Assembly (NCBI RefSeq): GCF_002831665.1
Contig: NZ_CP025118.1
Location: 124,001 to 188,000, forward strand
Direction: 5' to 3'
From: Lacinutrix sp. Bg11-31
GTDB taxonomy: Bacteria; Bacteroidota; Bacteroidia; Flavobacteriales; Flavobacteriaceae
Length of the DNA stretch: 64,000 nt
Shown here: in pieces, positions 9,639 to 19,147 of the stretch
How positions within the stretch are numbered: the stretch's first letter is position 1
How the letters are laid out: each line of letters starts with the position of its first letter
Made by a program: the position numbers and the translations under genes
The notes under the pieces: generated by a model
The model's database searches: none
Told to the model about the DNA's origin: nothing
What the model saw: only the letters and a program-made list of their open reading frames with translations

Positions 9639-10304
9639 TTAATCTTCATCGTCTTCCTCAAACTCTACTACATTTACATCAAACTCAGCATTTGTAAATT
9701 CATCACGACTCATCCAGTATTCTGAAGTAATTAGTGTGTATGAAGTTTCTCCTGTATATTTTAAATCCCAAATAATACTTTCGGCTTCATTAAAAGCTTC
9801 TTTACCATCTAAAGCATCATGAAACAAACGCTTTATTACATTGCTGTTTGCTAGTGTAGCATTTAAAACTTTCAAGACAACCTCTTTAGAGATGTCTTTA
9901 TTAGGTGTGATTTCGAATTCTACAATAGTGGCTTTGGCACTAGGAAAAGTACCGTTAAAGGCTTTGTAAAGTAGTTGGTTGATGTTAAATAACTGATGGT
10001 GTAGAGAGATGTCTGCATATTCTTCAGAAATTTTATCTAAAAGCATTTCATGCGAAATCTGTTCTATTTGATTTTCGTTTAATTTATCAGATAATTTGTA
10101 GTCTAGAATAATAGCTGCAGCTTCCTCAGGTTCGAAATCTGAAATGGCCATAAAGAGTAATTCTATTAATTCTTTTTCTGAAGTATTCTCTCCAGAATCT
10201 TCGAAACCAAATTTGTCTAATAATTGCACGTAATCTGCCTTAGACCATGCGTTTTCAAGTGCGTCAATAGTTTTTACACTGTTTATTATAATGTGGTATT
10301 TCAT
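9639..10304 (-). CDS. Conserved hypothetical protein, acidic, unknown function
   Basis: 221 residues, not recognised as a named family. It is soluble, without signal peptide or membrane helices. It is acidic, ending in FEEDDED, and mainly helical in the first half (EKELIELLFMAISDFEPEEAAAIILDY). Separated from the TrmL gene by about 100 nt and read in the same direction, so it could be the last gene of the trp-to-trmL run. Confidence 0.7.
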   Translation of the reverse strand: MKYHIIINSVKTIDALENAWSKADYVQLLDKFGFEDSGENTSEKELIELLFMAISDFEPEEAAAIILDYKLSDKLNENQIEQISHEMLLDKISEEYADISLHHQLFNINQLLYKAFNGTFPSAKATIVEFEITPNKDISKEVVLKVLNATLANSNVIKRLFHDALDGKEAFNEAESIIWDLKYTGETSYTLITSEYWMSRDEFTNAEFDVNVVEFEEDDED

Positions 10305-10408
10305 TGTATTTTATTTATAAAAATATAATACAAATTGAGCGTTTTACCACAAGATTTTGGTTAAATAAAACATAAATTAGTTATTCGTCTTTGTGTTTTT
10401 TACTGATT

Positions 10409-10870
10409 TTATTTTAAACTACTTAGCTGTCTTAAACCTTCGTAAGTAACAATGCTTACGGCATTTGCTAAATTTAAACTACGTACATGCTCACTATAAA
10501 GTGGGATTTTAAATAATTTATCAGGATTGTTTTCTGTTATAGATTTGGAGAGTCCTTTAGACTCTTTTCCAAAGACTAAAAACAAATCATCTTCAAATTC
10601 AATATCCCAATGGTCTTTTGTACCATGACTAGAAAGAAACACCATTTTTTTGTTTTCATTTTTATTGAAAAAATCGGCAACACTGTCATAATAATACAAA
10701 TTAAGATGTTGCCAATAATCCAATCCAGCACGTTTTAGTCGTGCATCTGTAATTTCAAATCCAAACGGTTTTACTAAGTGTAGATTAGAACCAGAAGCTA
10801 AAGCTAATCTTCCAATATTTCCAGTGTTGTTTGGTATTTCGGGTTCTATTAAAACAATATTAAGCGCCAT
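10409..10870 (-). CDS. trmL: tRNA (cytidine/uridine-34-2'-O)-methyltransferase, TrmL/YibK family
   Basis: SPOUT-fold methyltransferase that 2'-O-methylates the wobble nucleotide of certain leucine tRNAs using S-adenosylmethionine. The 153-residue length fits TrmL. Visible motifs are EPEIPNNTGNIGRLA, LVFGKESKGL, and IPLYSEHVRSLNLANAVSIVTYE (the knotted cofactor site). Its start overlaps the end of the preceding small membrane protein gene by 11 nt, indicating translational coupling. Confidence 0.93.
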   Translation of the reverse strand: MALNIVLIEPEIPNNTGNIGRLALASGSNLHLVKPFGFEITDARLKRAGLDYWQHLNLYYYDSVADFFNKNENKKMVFLSSHGTKDHWDIEFEDDLFLVFGKESKGLSKSITENNPDKLFKIPLYSEHVRSLNLANAVSIVTYEGLRQLSSLK

Positions 10871-11084
10871 TTTTTTTGAAGAATTTTAGAATTATTATAC
10901 GAATTAAAAGAACCCAAGGAAAGCCATGAAGTACTACATCGAACCAGTCTTTAATTCGCATGCCATTTCCTCCTCCAAAAATCCATTTTAGCTTTCCCCA
11001 AAGATGAGGTTCTGGTAAAAAAGGAGCTAAGCCTAAAGTAAGGCATAATAGCAAAGTAATTTTGAGGTCGTTAAGTATTTTCAT
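10860..11084 (-). CDS. Small membrane protein, two transmembrane segments
   Basis: 74 residues; one hydrophobic helix near the N-terminus (LLLCLTLGLAPFLP) and a second near the end (FPWVLLIRIIILKFF), joined by a Gly-rich loop. Similar short proteins occur in other flavobacteria; function unknown. Lies 4 nt after the acetyltransferase gene and overlaps trmL. Confidence 0.7.
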   Translation of the reverse strand: MKILNDLKITLLLCLTLGLAPFLPEPHLWGKLKWIFGGGNGMRIKDWFDVVLHGFPWVLLIRIIILKFFKKNGA

Positions 11085-11088
11085 TGGT

Positions 11089-11553
11089 TTATTTTAGATG
11101 TATTTTCATTTCAATCATATGCTTTTTAAAACCATTGTTTTCATAGGCTTTTAAAGCTGAAGTATTGTCATTATAAACCTCTAAACGAGCTTCTAAAATG
11201 TTTTTAGAAACAGACCACTTTTTAAGTTGTGCTATTGTTTCTTGAATAATACCTTGTCCTCTAAACTCAGGATTAACATACATAAATCCCATATAAGAGT
11301 ATTCGGTATTTTTATGATAGTGTTTTGCTTGCACAATTTTAGCATAGCCACAGGTTATAATTACCTTATTAAAGCTGCCTACAATAAGCTGAGCTTTACT
11401 AGATGTTATTAGGTAGTCTAAATCATAATAAGTGCAGCTGTCTTTTAAATTAGAATCGAAAGGACGCTCGTAAGCAATTAGTTCTTGCTCGAAATCTAAA
11501 AGTGTTGGGATGTCTTCTAGAGTTGCTGCTCTGTATATAATATTGTCCTTCAT
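11089..11553 (-). CDS. GNAT family N-acetyltransferase
   Basis: 154 residues with the acetyl-CoA binding signature FRGQGIIQETIAQLKKW after strand 4 (YMGFMYVNPE) and the C-terminal YNDNTSALKAYENNGF pattern of the fold. Acceptor substrate unknown. It begins 8 nt after trpA and is probably the next gene of that transcript. Confidence 0.85.
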   Translation of the reverse strand: MKDNIIYRAATLEDIPTLLDFEQELIAYERPFDSNLKDSCTYYDLDYLITSSKAQLIVGSFNKVIITCGYAKIVQAKHYHKNTEYSYMGFMYVNPEFRGQGIIQETIAQLKKWSVSKNILEARLEVYNDNTSALKAYENNGFKKHMIEMKIHLK

Positions 11554-11561
11554 AATTTGGT

Positions 11562-12326
11562 CTATTTTAAAATAGTATCTACAAAAGAATCTATTTTATC
11601 TGTTCCGTTTTTAGATAAGTGTTTAATAAAAGCACTACCAATAATAGCACCTTTTGCATATTCTGTAGCTTGTGAGAATGTTTTATTATCTGAAATACCG
11701 AAACCTACAATTTGCGGATTTTTTAATTTCATGTCTGCAATACGTTTAAAATATGCCGTTTGTTCTTCTCCAAAACCAGAATTACTTCCTGTTACACTTG
11801 CACTACTTACCATGTAAATAAATCCGTTAGAAATAGAATCGATAAAGTTTATACGCTCTACACTTGTTTGTGGTGTAATTAAAAACACGTTTATTAATCC
11901 GTATTTTTCGAAAGTAGCTTTGTATTGGTCGTTATAAACATCGACAGGTAAATCTGGAATAATTAAACCGTCGATACCAATTTCTTGACACTTTTTACAA
12001 AAGGCTTCTACTCCATATTGAAGCATTGGATTAAAATAACCCATTATAATTAATGGGATAGAAACGGTTTTACGAATGTCTTTTAGTTGATTAAAAAGAA
12101 CATCGGTTGTCATTCCGTTTTTTAGAGCTTGTGTAGAACTGGCTTGTATTGTTGGTCCATCTGCTAAAGGATCGCTAAATGGTAGACCAATTTCTATCAT
12201 ATCTGTTCCATTTTTTTCAAGGTTTTCTATTATTGAAACAGTATCGTTTAAATTAGGATAACCTGCCGAAAAGTAGATGCTTAATAGCTTTTTGTTTTCT
12301 TTTAGTTTTTGGTTTATTCTGTTCAT
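11562..12326 (-). CDS. trpA: Tryptophan synthase alpha chain
   Basis: Cleaves indole-3-glycerol phosphate to indole and glyceraldehyde 3-phosphate; the indole is channelled to TrpB. 254 residues, a TIM barrel. The catalytic acids are visible as Glu46 (MIEIGLPFSDP) and Asp56 (LADGPTIQ). The phosphate-binding GFGIS and GAIIGSAF segments are near the end. It is separated from trpB by 535 bp of repeat-rich sequence, unusual inside an operon. Confidence 0.97.
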   Translation of the reverse strand: MNRINQKLKENKKLLSIYFSAGYPNLNDTVSIIENLEKNGTDMIEIGLPFSDPLADGPTIQASSTQALKNGMTTDVLFNQLKDIRKTVSIPLIIMGYFNPMLQYGVEAFCKKCQEIGIDGLIIPDLPVDVYNDQYKATFEKYGLINVFLITPQTSVERINFIDSISNGFIYMVSSASVTGSNSGFGEEQTAYFKRIADMKLKNPQIVGFGISDNKTFSQATEYAKGAIIGSAFIKHLSKNGTDKIDSFVDTILK

Positions 12327-12389
12327 TTTAAAATGAATTTATTTTGTAATTGCGTAATTGAATACGTAATCTAATTAAATTTTATTTAC

Positions 12390-12610
12390 GTTCATTTTGC
12401 CTTGATGCAAAATCCTTAGACTACGCTCAGGATAAACTAAGCAAAAAAAATCACGGACAAGCAAAGGGATTTTTAGTTTTTTAAACTGAAACCGATTCGA
12501 AAACTCCGCGTCGCACAGACCAAAAAAGTCTGCACTCCTGTTTTCGGAGCTTTTCTTTATCTATTCTTCGTCTTGTCGTTCAATTCTATGAATTGATTTA
12601 GGACTTTTAT
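12390..12610. repeat. Dispersed intergenic repeat, copy A
   Basis: Shares several blocks with 16703-16880: GTTCATTTTGnCTTGATnC near the start, AAAAATCACG, and TCAATTCTnTGAATTGATTT near the end. Both copies lie inside the trp operon in the same orientation, and each is followed by a heptamer tandem repeat. The middle differs and includes its own hairpin (GACTTTTTTGG / CCAAAAAAGTC-like). Confidence 0.6.
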
Positions 12611-12656
12611 TTTATTAAATTATTGTTCGTCCTATGTTGTTTTCTTTTTTTATTTT

Positions 12657-12775
12657 TGCTCACTGCTCACTGCTCACTGCTCACTGCTCACTGCTCACTG
12701 CTCACTGCTCACTGCTCACTGCTCACTGCTCACTGCTCACTTCTCACTTCTCACTTCTCACTTCTCACTTCTCAC
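12657..12775. repeat. Heptanucleotide tandem repeat (TGCTCAC x12, TTCTCAC x5)
   Basis: Seventeen perfect 7-bp units in the trpB-trpA gap: twelve TGCTCAC then five TTCTCAC. The switch of unit type is abrupt. Likely to vary in copy number by slippage. Confidence 0.95.
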
Positions 12776-12861
12776 TGCGTTAAGGATTGAAAGGTTTGTT
12801 TGAGCTCCTCGCAGAGAGCGAGCCTTGAAAGCCTGACCCTTGCGGTAACGCCCAAATAATT

Positions 12862-14043
12862 TTATAGATTGAAATAGTCTATATAATTTTGTAAGTCTTT
12901 GTCTCCACGACCAGAAAGACTTAAAACAACAACGTCTTCTGGTTTAAATTTTTTCTGTTCGAAAACGGCTAATGCATGCGAACTTTCTATGGCTGGAATA
13001 ATACCTTCTAGCTTAGATAATTCTAATCCTGCATTCATGGCTTGATCGTCTGTTATTGAAATAAATTCTGCACGACCTGTTTTATATAAATGTGCGTGCA
13101 TTGGACCAATACCAGGATAATCTAAACCTGCAGAAATAGAGTATGGTTCTGTAATTTGTCCGTCGCCAGTTTGCATTAACAACGTTTTGCTACCATGTAT
13201 AACGCCTTCTTTACCAAGTGCAGATGTTGCCGCGCTTTCTCCAGAATGAACACCTTTTCCGGCAGCTTCTACTGCTATTAACTTTACGTCTGTATTTTCT
13301 AAATAATGATAAAAAGCACCAGCAGCATTACTACCACCACCAACGCAAGCTATTACGTAATCTGGCGTGGTTTTGCCTTCTTTTTCTTGTAATTGCCATT
13401 GCATCTCTTCGGATACGACTGCTTGAAAACGAGCAACCATATCTGGATAAGGATGAGGTCCTACAACACTACCAATAATGTAATGGGTGTTTACAGGATT
13501 GTTAATCCAGTCTCTTATGGCTTCGTTAGTGGCATCTTTTAATGTACGACTTCCTGATAACGCAGGAACTACGGTTGCACCTAACATTTTCATTCTTGCA
13601 ACGTTTGGAGCTTGACGTGCAATATCAATTTCGCCCATGTAAACAATACATTCTAAGCCCATAAGTGCACAAACAGTTGCTGTTGCAACTCCGTGTTGTC
13701 CAGCTCCAGTTTCGGCAATAATTCGTTTTTTGCCTAAACGCTGCGCCATTAGAATTTGACCAATAGTATTGTTTATTTTATGTGCTCCTGTATGGTTTAA
13801 ATCTTCTCGTTTTAAGTAGATTTTTGTATTGTATTTTTCGCTTAACCTTTTAGCTAAGTAGAGTGGAGAAGGGCGTCCAACGTAATCTTTTAATAACTGA
13901 TCAAACTCTTCTTTAAAAGAAGGTTCTGCCATTATTTTAAGATAGTTTTGGCGTAATTCTTCAACATTTGGATAGAGCATTTCTGGAATGTATGCGCCTC
14001 CAAATTCTCCGTAATATCCTTTGTCGTTAATATTGTATGTCAT
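12862..14043 (-). CDS. trpB: Tryptophan synthase beta chain
   Basis: PLP enzyme that condenses indole with L-serine. 393 residues. The Schiff-base lysine is Lys89 in HTGAHKINN; the phosphate-binding loop GGGSNAAG and the C-terminal SGRGDKDL are present. Reads [23 protein letters not shown] at the start, as expected. 70 nt downstream of trpF. Confidence 0.98.
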   Translation of the reverse strand: MTYNINDKGYYGEFGGAYIPEMLYPNVEELRQNYLKIMAEPSFKEEFDQLLKDYVGRPSPLYLAKRLSEKYNTKIYLKREDLNHTGAHKINNTIGQILMAQRLGKKRIIAETGAGQHGVATATVCALMGLECIVYMGEIDIARQAPNVARMKMLGATVVPALSGSRTLKDATNEAIRDWINNPVNTHYIIGSVVGPHPYPDMVARFQAVVSEEMQWQLQEKEGKTTPDYVIACVGGGSNAAGAFYHYLENTDVKLIAVEAAGKGVHSGESAATSALGKEGVIHGSKTLLMQTGDGQITEPYSISAGLDYPGIGPMHAHLYKTGRAEFISITDDQAMNAGLELSKLEGIIPAIESSHALAVFEQKKFKPEDVVVLSLSGRGDKDLQNYIDYFNL

Positions 14044-14113
14044 GTGTTTTCTGTAAATAATGGATTCCGATATTTGTATTAATACGCTTAACGGAACGAC
14101 ATGAAATAATTAT

Positions 14114-14758
14114 TTAATCTTCTTTTATATAATTAGCTTCTACTAATTTTTTGCGAAAATCTTTTAGTTTTGTATAGTCTTTTATTCCTGCTGCTGTTTC
14201 GAACTTACTGTTTAAATCTAAAGTGCAACAAAGATCGGATTCTGGTCTTTTTAAGAATAGAAGTAGCGCTTCCATTTCGTTTGGACCAATACCTCCACTT
14301 AAAAAATATGGTTTTATAGATGGATATTTTTTAAAGATATTCCAGTTAAAAGTATAACCGTTTCCACCAGGTTCTTTTCCTTTTGTATCGAATAAATAAT
14401 AGTCGCAAACGTCCTCAAAAGGCTCTAAGACTTTAAAATCGAATTGATTTTTTACAGAAAACACTTTAATAACTGTTAAGTCTAATGCTTTAAGTCTTTC
14501 GCACAATTCTGGCGTTTCATCACCACCATGTAATTGTACACCTTGAAGATTGTGCTTTTCTACTTTACCTCTTATAAAATCGAAAGTAGCATTTACAAAA
14601 ACGCCAATTTTGTTTATGTCTTCTGAAATTTCTGGAATAACGCTATCAAAATAACGTGATGATTTTTCGTAAAAAATGAAACCCATATATTCTGGTTTAA
14701 TATCTGCAACATCAAGGATGTTGTTTTCATTTTTCATTCCGCATACTTTTAGTTTCAT
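14114..14758 (-). CDS. trpF: Phosphoribosylanthranilate isomerase
   Basis: Amadori rearrangement of phosphoribosylanthranilate to the CdRP intermediate. 214 residues; starts with the family signature KLKVCGMKN, in which Cys is catalytic, and later shows LQGVQLHGGDE, and FLSGGIGPNE for phosphate binding. Its start overlaps the trpC stop by 4 nt, so translation is coupled. Stand-alone, not fused to TrpC as in enterobacteria. Confidence 0.96.
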   Translation of the reverse strand: MKLKVCGMKNENNILDVADIKPEYMGFIFYEKSSRYFDSVIPEISEDINKIGVFVNATFDFIRGKVEKHNLQGVQLHGGDETPELCERLKALDLTVIKVFSVKNQFDFKVLEPFEDVCDYYLFDTKGKEPGGNGYTFNWNIFKKYPSIKPYFLSGGIGPNEMEALLLFLKRPESDLCCTLDLNSKFETAAGIKDYTKLKDFRKKLVEANYIKED

Positions 14759-15540
14759 AGTCTTAAATCTTTTATAAATTGTTTTGCGCTTTCTCCAGCA
14801 TTTTTTGTTTTCATAAAGTTTTCTCCTATTAAGAATCCTTTATAGCCAAAAGGTTGTAAAGTTTTAATGGCTTCTATATTACTAATTCCACTTTCTGATA
14901 CTTTTACAAAGTCGTTTGGAATTAATGCACTTAATTGTTTACTTGTTTCTAAACTAACGTCGAACGTTTTTAAATTTCTATTGTTTACGCCTAACATATC
15001 TAAACTAGGCATTATAGATTTATTTAGCTCTTCTTCGTTATGGACTTCTAAAAGAACATCTAAATTTAAGCTTTTTGCGAGTTCCGAAAACTGTTTTATT
15101 TCGTTTTTTGTTAGTATGGCAGCTATTAATAAAATAACATCTGCACCATAAGCTTTGGCTTCTATTATTTGATAAGTATCTATAATAAATTCTTTACGAA
15201 GTAGAGGCAGGTTACAGCTTGCTCGTGCTGTTAGCAAATCGTCCAAAGAACCTCCAAAATATTTGCCATCTGTTAAAACAGACATACCGCAAACGCCTGC
15301 TTCTTCGTAACCTTTTGCTACATCAAAAATATTTAAATCGTGATTTATAATTTGTTTCGACGGAGAACGTCGTTTATGTTCTGCAATAATTCCTGTAGTA
15401 CTGTTTCTAAGTTTATTAGCTAAAGAGATCGTTTCCCTTTCAAACAAAATAGATTGTTCTAATTGTTTTGTAGGAATAAGTTGCTTTCGAAGGTTTACTT
15501 CTATGCGCTTATCGTTTACTATTTTGGTTAAAATATCCAT
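14755..15540 (-). CDS. trpC: Indole-3-glycerol-phosphate synthase
   Basis: Converts CdRP to indole-3-glycerol phosphate. 261 residues, TIM barrel. Visible are IIAEHKRRSPSK (catalytic Lys), PLLRKEFIID, and VNNRNLKTF plus SESGI for substrate and phosphate binding. Overlaps trpF by 4 nt. Confidence 0.97.
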   Translation of the reverse strand: MDILTKIVNDKRIEVNLRKQLIPTKQLEQSILFERETISLANKLRNSTTGIIAEHKRRSPSKQIINHDLNIFDVAKGYEEAGVCGMSVLTDGKYFGGSLDDLLTARASCNLPLLRKEFIIDTYQIIEAKAYGADVILLIAAILTKNEIKQFSELAKSLNLDVLLEVHNEEELNKSIMPSLDMLGVNNRNLKTFDVSLETSKQLSALIPNDFVKVSESGISNIEAIKTLQPFGYKGFLIGENFMKTKNAGESAKQFIKDLRL

Positions 15541-15559
15541 GTTTTAGTATTCTTGTCTG

Positions 15560-15652
15560 CTCGAGTGGTTTCGGTTTTTAGCGAAATTGTATCGAGAATT
15601 TTTTTATACTTCTCGATACAATTTTTCGTCCCTCAAAATCACTCGAAGTGAC
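15560..15652. repeat. Long palindrome in the trpD-trpC gap
   Basis: Two nested inverted repeats: CTCGAGTG against CACTCGAAG at the outside, and ATTGTATCGAGAA against TTCTCGATACAAT around a T-rich loop. It looks like a REP-type mobile palindrome and could also cause partial termination inside the operon. Confidence 0.7.
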
Positions 15653-15656
15653 ATTT

Positions 15657-16649
15657 TTATTTACTCAATTCTATTAAGCGCTGTAAACTTGCTTTAGCTC
15701 TACCACTTTCTAAGCTTTCTTTAGCAAGTTGAAATCCATCTTGATGCGATATTTTATTTACGGTTGCAATTGCTAATCCTGCATTTGCGCAAACAACATT
15801 GTTTTGTGCTTCAGTTCCTTTACCTTTAATAATACTTTTGAAAATTTTAGCAGCTTCTTTTACAGATGTGCCTCCAAAGATTTCTGATTGTTCTATTTGG
15901 TCTACTTTTAAATCTGAAGGACTTAATATCGTTTCAGAATTATTAGAAATTATCTTAGTTTCTCCAGTTAAAGAGATTTCGTCATAACCATCTAACGCAT
16001 GAACTATGCTATAGTTTTTGTCTGTATTTTGATATAAATAACCATAAAGCCTTTGTAATTCTAGGTTAAAAACACCTACCATTTGGTTTTTTGGAAATGA
16101 AGGGTTTACCATAGGTCCAAGCATGTTAAAAAAGGTTTTAACACCTAATTCTTTACGAATAGGAGCAACATGTTTCATGGCAGGATGAAATAAAGGTGCG
16201 TGTAACACGCATATTCCTGCTTGATCTATAGAATATTTTAAAAAGTCTGATTTATTAGAAAAATGAATACCTAAAGCCTCCATAACATTTGAAGATCCTG
16301 AAGCAGATGACACACCATAGTTTCCATGCTTGGCAACTTTTACACCTGCTCCAGCAGTTACAAAAGAGGATAAAGTAGAAATGTTGAACGTGTCTTTTCC
16401 ATCGCCTCCAGTGCCACACAAATCTATGGCATTAAAATCTGATAAATTTACTGGGATGCAAAGTTCTAAAAGCGCATCGCGAAAACCTTTAAGCTCTTCT
16501 AGTGTAATGCTACGCATCATGAAAACTGTTAAAAACGATGCAATTTGACTTTGGTTATATTTCCCTTCAGAAATATTAACCAATACATTTCTAGCTTCTA
16601 GGCTTGAGATGTTCTCGTGATTTATTAATCTGTTTAGTATTTGTTTCAT
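15657..16649 (-). CDS. trpD: Anthranilate phosphoribosyltransferase
   Basis: Transfers the phosphoribosyl group from PRPP to anthranilate. 330 residues. The PRPP-binding loop GTGGDGKDTFNIST is at 79-92, and KHGNYGVSSASGSSNVMEALG follows, as in the family. Separated from trpC by a 116-nt palindrome-bearing gap and from trpG by 318 bp. Confidence 0.97.
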   Translation of the reverse strand: MKQILNRLINHENISSLEARNVLVNISEGKYNQSQIASFLTVFMMRSITLEELKGFRDALLELCIPVNLSDFNAIDLCGTGGDGKDTFNISTLSSFVTAGAGVKVAKHGNYGVSSASGSSNVMEALGIHFSNKSDFLKYSIDQAGICVLHAPLFHPAMKHVAPIRKELGVKTFFNMLGPMVNPSFPKNQMVGVFNLELQRLYGYLYQNTDKNYSIVHALDGYDEISLTGETKIISNNSETILSPSDLKVDQIEQSEIFGGTSVKEAAKIFKSIIKGKGTEAQNNVVCANAGLAIATVNKISHQDGFQLAKESLESGRAKASLQRLIELSK

Positions 16650-16702
16650 ATTAATGCCTGCGAAAGCAGGTATCTTATTTATTATACTTCTTTTTTATTT
16701 CT

Positions 16703-16880
16703 GTTCATTTTGTCTTGATACAAAAGGAACCAAAAAATCACGATCAAACTCAGGAAATTGCTAAAGCATCATTCTCTTTCGAGATTACGTGCTTAAAGCT
16801 TCGCTTTGCGTCTCCATTCCTTCGATCATTATTTCTTAATTTTGATGTTCAATTCTCTGAATTGATTTAGGACTTTCACT
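16703..16880. repeat. Dispersed intergenic repeat, copy B
   Basis: Second copy of the element described at 12390-12610, inside the trpG-trpD gap, with the same start and end blocks but a different middle. Followed by AT-rich sequence and a heptamer array. Confidence 0.6.
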
Positions 16881-16919
16881 TTTATTATATTTTTGTTTAG
16901 TTCTAATTAATTTCAATTT

Positions 16920-16968
16920 TGCTAACTGCTAACTGCTAACTGCTAACTGCTAACTGCTAACTGCTAAC
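16920..16968. repeat. Heptanucleotide tandem repeat (TGCTAAC x7)
   Basis: Seven perfect units; the last base is the first base of the trpG stop codon on the opposite strand. The unit differs by one base from the TGCTCAC array at 12657-12740. Confidence 0.95.
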
Positions 16969-17534
16969 TAACTATTAATCCAGTTTTCTAAAATTTGTTT
17001 TCCATTAGGTGTTAATACACTTTCTGGATGATATTGTACTCCTTTTACGTCGTAAAGTCTGTGTCTTAAAGACATTACTTGTCCGTTTTTATCGAAAGAA
17101 GTAGCCTCCAATTGTTCTGGTAAATTTGCATTTACAACCCAAGAATGATACCTGCCAACTTCTATGGTTTTTTCCATGCCTTTAAATAACGATTCATTAT
17201 CAACAGTAATATCAACTTTGGTAGCTACACCATGAAAGACGGTATCTAAATTTACTAAACTTCCGCCAAAAACTTCGGCTATAGCTTGTTGTCCTAAACA
17301 AACGCCAAGAATACTTTTTGTTGGAGCATATTGTTTAATAATGGCTTTTAATAAACCAGCTTCATCTGGAATTCCAGGACCTGGTGATAGTACTATTTTA
17401 TCGAATGCGTTAACCTCTTCTAAAGTTAATTTGTCGTTTCGTTTTACAGTAACTTTACAACCTAAGTCTTCTAAATAATGAACTAAGTTGTATGTGAAAC
17501 TATCGTAGTTGTCTATTACTAATACTTTTTTCAT
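16968..17534 (-). CDS. trpG: Anthranilate synthase glutamine amidotransferase subunit
   Basis: Class I glutamine amidotransferase supplying ammonia to TrpE. 188 residues. Catalytic Cys79 is in GVCLGQQAIAE, and His169/Glu171 in YHPESVLTP. Could also serve folate synthesis as PabA, but its place directly after trpE (1 nt apart) makes TrpG the main role. Its stop codon abuts a heptamer repeat. Confidence 0.96.
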   Translation of the reverse strand: MKKVLVIDNYDSFTYNLVHYLEDLGCKVTVKRNDKLTLEEVNAFDKIVLSPGPGIPDEAGLLKAIIKQYAPTKSILGVCLGQQAIAEVFGGSLVNLDTVFHGVATKVDITVDNESLFKGMEKTIEVGRYHSWVVNANLPEQLEATSFDKNGQVMSLRHRLYDVKGVQYHPESVLTPNGKQILENWINS

Positions 17535-17535
17535 A

Positions 17536-18933
17536 TTAAATTTCTTTTGCTAATTCAATAGCATTTGTCAACGCTCCTAATTTATTATACACCTCTTGCA
17601 ATTCACTTTCTGGATTAGATTTAGAAACCAAACCAGCTCCAGCTTGCCAATGCAATTCGTGATTTTTACTTAAGAATGTTCTTATCATAATTGCATGATT
17701 ATAATTACCATTAAAATCCATAAAACCAATAGCTCCTCCATAAAATGCACGACTGGTTTTTTCGTATTTCTCAATAAGTTGCATCGCGTTATGTTTTGGA
17801 GCACCACTTAAAGTTCCTGCAGGAAATGTATCTGCAACTACTTGCATAGTTGGTGTATTGTCGTGTATTTTTCCTGTAACCTTACTTACCAAATGTATAA
17901 CATGAGAGAAAAACTGTGCTTCTCTATATGTTTCAACTTTTACTTGGCTTCCATGTCTACTTAAATCGTTCCTGGCTAAGTCAACAAGCATAACATGTTC
18001 AGCATTTTCTTTTTCATCACTAGCCAATTGTTTTGCTAATTCTGTGTCTTTTTCATCGTTTCCAGTACGTTTAAATGTTCCTGCAATAGGATGGATTTCT
18101 GCGATACCTTCGTTTACAACTAATTGTGCTTCAGGTGAACTTCCAAATATTTTAAAATCGCCATAATCGAAATAGAATAAATATGGAGAAGGATTAATGC
18201 TTCGTAAAGCGCGATAGACATTAAACTCGTCACCTTTAAATTTTTGAGAAAACTTTTTCGAAAGCACAAGTTGAAAAACATCACCTCGAGCACAGTGTTG
18301 TTTTGCTAATGTTACATGTTCTTTATATTCGTTATCAGTTAAGTTCGATTCAATCTCTGAATCTGTAGAAAACTCGTAAGAGGCAAAATTTGTAGACTTT
18401 ATTAAATGTAATATTTCATCAATATTACTGGCATTATCATTAAAGCAATGTGCGAAAATATAAGCCTCATTTTTAAAATGATTAATGGCAATAATATTTT
18501 GGTAAACTGCGTAATAAATATCTGGTATATCTATTGAATTTGGTTTTTTTGAAATTTCAATGTCTTCAAAGTACTTTACAGCATCATAAGAGGTGTAACC
18601 AAAAACACCATTGTTTATAAATTTAAAATCTTCATCAGAAGTGACCTTGAAACGTTGCGTGAACTTATGTATCATTTTAGGAACATCTGTAGTACGATTT
18701 CTTAGCATACTACCATCTGGGAATTTTTGCTCAATAGTATCTCCTGAAACTTTGATAGAAGCAATAGGATTAAAACAGATGTAAGAAAAACTATTATCAC
18801 TTGCATGATAGTCACTACTTTCTAATAAGATGCTATTCGGAAATTTATCGCGAATTTTTAAGTAGATACTCACAGGTGTAATAGTATCTGCAAGGATTTT
18901 TTTGTAATTGGTGTAAAGGCTAAAAGTCTTCAT
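17536..18933 (-). CDS. trpE: Anthranilate synthase component I
   Basis: Converts chorismate and ammonia to anthranilate. 465 residues. The N-terminal LLES motif at 36-39 is the tryptophan feedback site. The chorismate-binding C-terminal half shows SPYLFYFDYGDFKIFGSSPE, PIAGTFKRTG, and FPAGTLSGAPK. First structural gene of the operon, preceded by a leader peptide and attenuator, so it is controlled both by feedback and by transcription attenuation. Confidence 0.97.
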   Translation of the reverse strand: MKTFSLYTNYKKILADTITPVSIYLKIRDKFPNSILLESSDYHASDNSFSYICFNPIASIKVSGDTIEQKFPDGSMLRNRTTDVPKMIHKFTQRFKVTSDEDFKFINNGVFGYTSYDAVKYFEDIEISKKPNSIDIPDIYYAVYQNIIAINHFKNEAYIFAHCFNDNASNIDEILHLIKSTNFASYEFSTDSEIESNLTDNEYKEHVTLAKQHCARGDVFQLVLSKKFSQKFKGDEFNVYRALRSINPSPYLFYFDYGDFKIFGSSPEAQLVVNEGIAEIHPIAGTFKRTGNDEKDTELAKQLASDEKENAEHVMLVDLARNDLSRHGSQVKVETYREAQFFSHVIHLVSKVTGKIHDNTPTMQVVADTFPAGTLSGAPKHNAMQLIEKYEKTSRAFYGGAIGFMDFNGNYNHAIMIRTFLSKNHELHWQAGAGLVSKSNPESELQEVYNKLGALTNAIELAKEI

Positions 18934-19008
18934 TTATTCTGAATTTATTTTCAGTATCTCAATTAATGAGATGTTATTTTTATTTAAGATTCTGAAACAA
19001 ATTCAGAA

Positions 19009-19044
19009 TAAAAAAAAAGGCTTGTCGTGAATGACAAGCCTTTT
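19009..19044 (-). terminator. trp attenuator terminator
   Basis: On the minus strand an 11-bp perfect stem AAAGGCTTGTC / GACAAGCCTTT with loop ATTCAC, followed by a run of T. It lies between the leader peptide stop (19073) and trpE (18933), so it can end transcription before the structural genes. Confidence 0.9.
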
Positions 19045-19072
19045 GTATGTTTAATTAAATATACGTAAGAGT

Positions 19073-19132
19073 TTATTCACGAATTGTTTTTCGAGAAGTC
19101 CACCACCAAGTATAATTTAAATTTGCGTTCAT
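19073..19132 (-). CDS. trpL: trp operon leader peptide
   Basis: A 19-codon ORF, MNANLNYTWWWTSRKTIRE, with three consecutive Trp codons (TGG TGG TGG) at positions 9-11. It starts 16 nt after the -7 promoter element and is followed by a terminator hairpin, then trpE. Ribosome stalling at the Trp codons when tryptophanyl-tRNA is scarce would be expected to prevent terminator formation. Too short for gene callers, but the context is unambiguous. Confidence 0.9.
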   Translation of the reverse strand: MNANLNYTWWWTSRKTIRE

Positions 19133-19147
19133 ATTTAGTATAAAGGT

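Noticed and set aside
13218..13478. Plus-strand ORF inside trpB
   Set aside because: Shadow of trpB on the opposite strand with no recognisable protein features.
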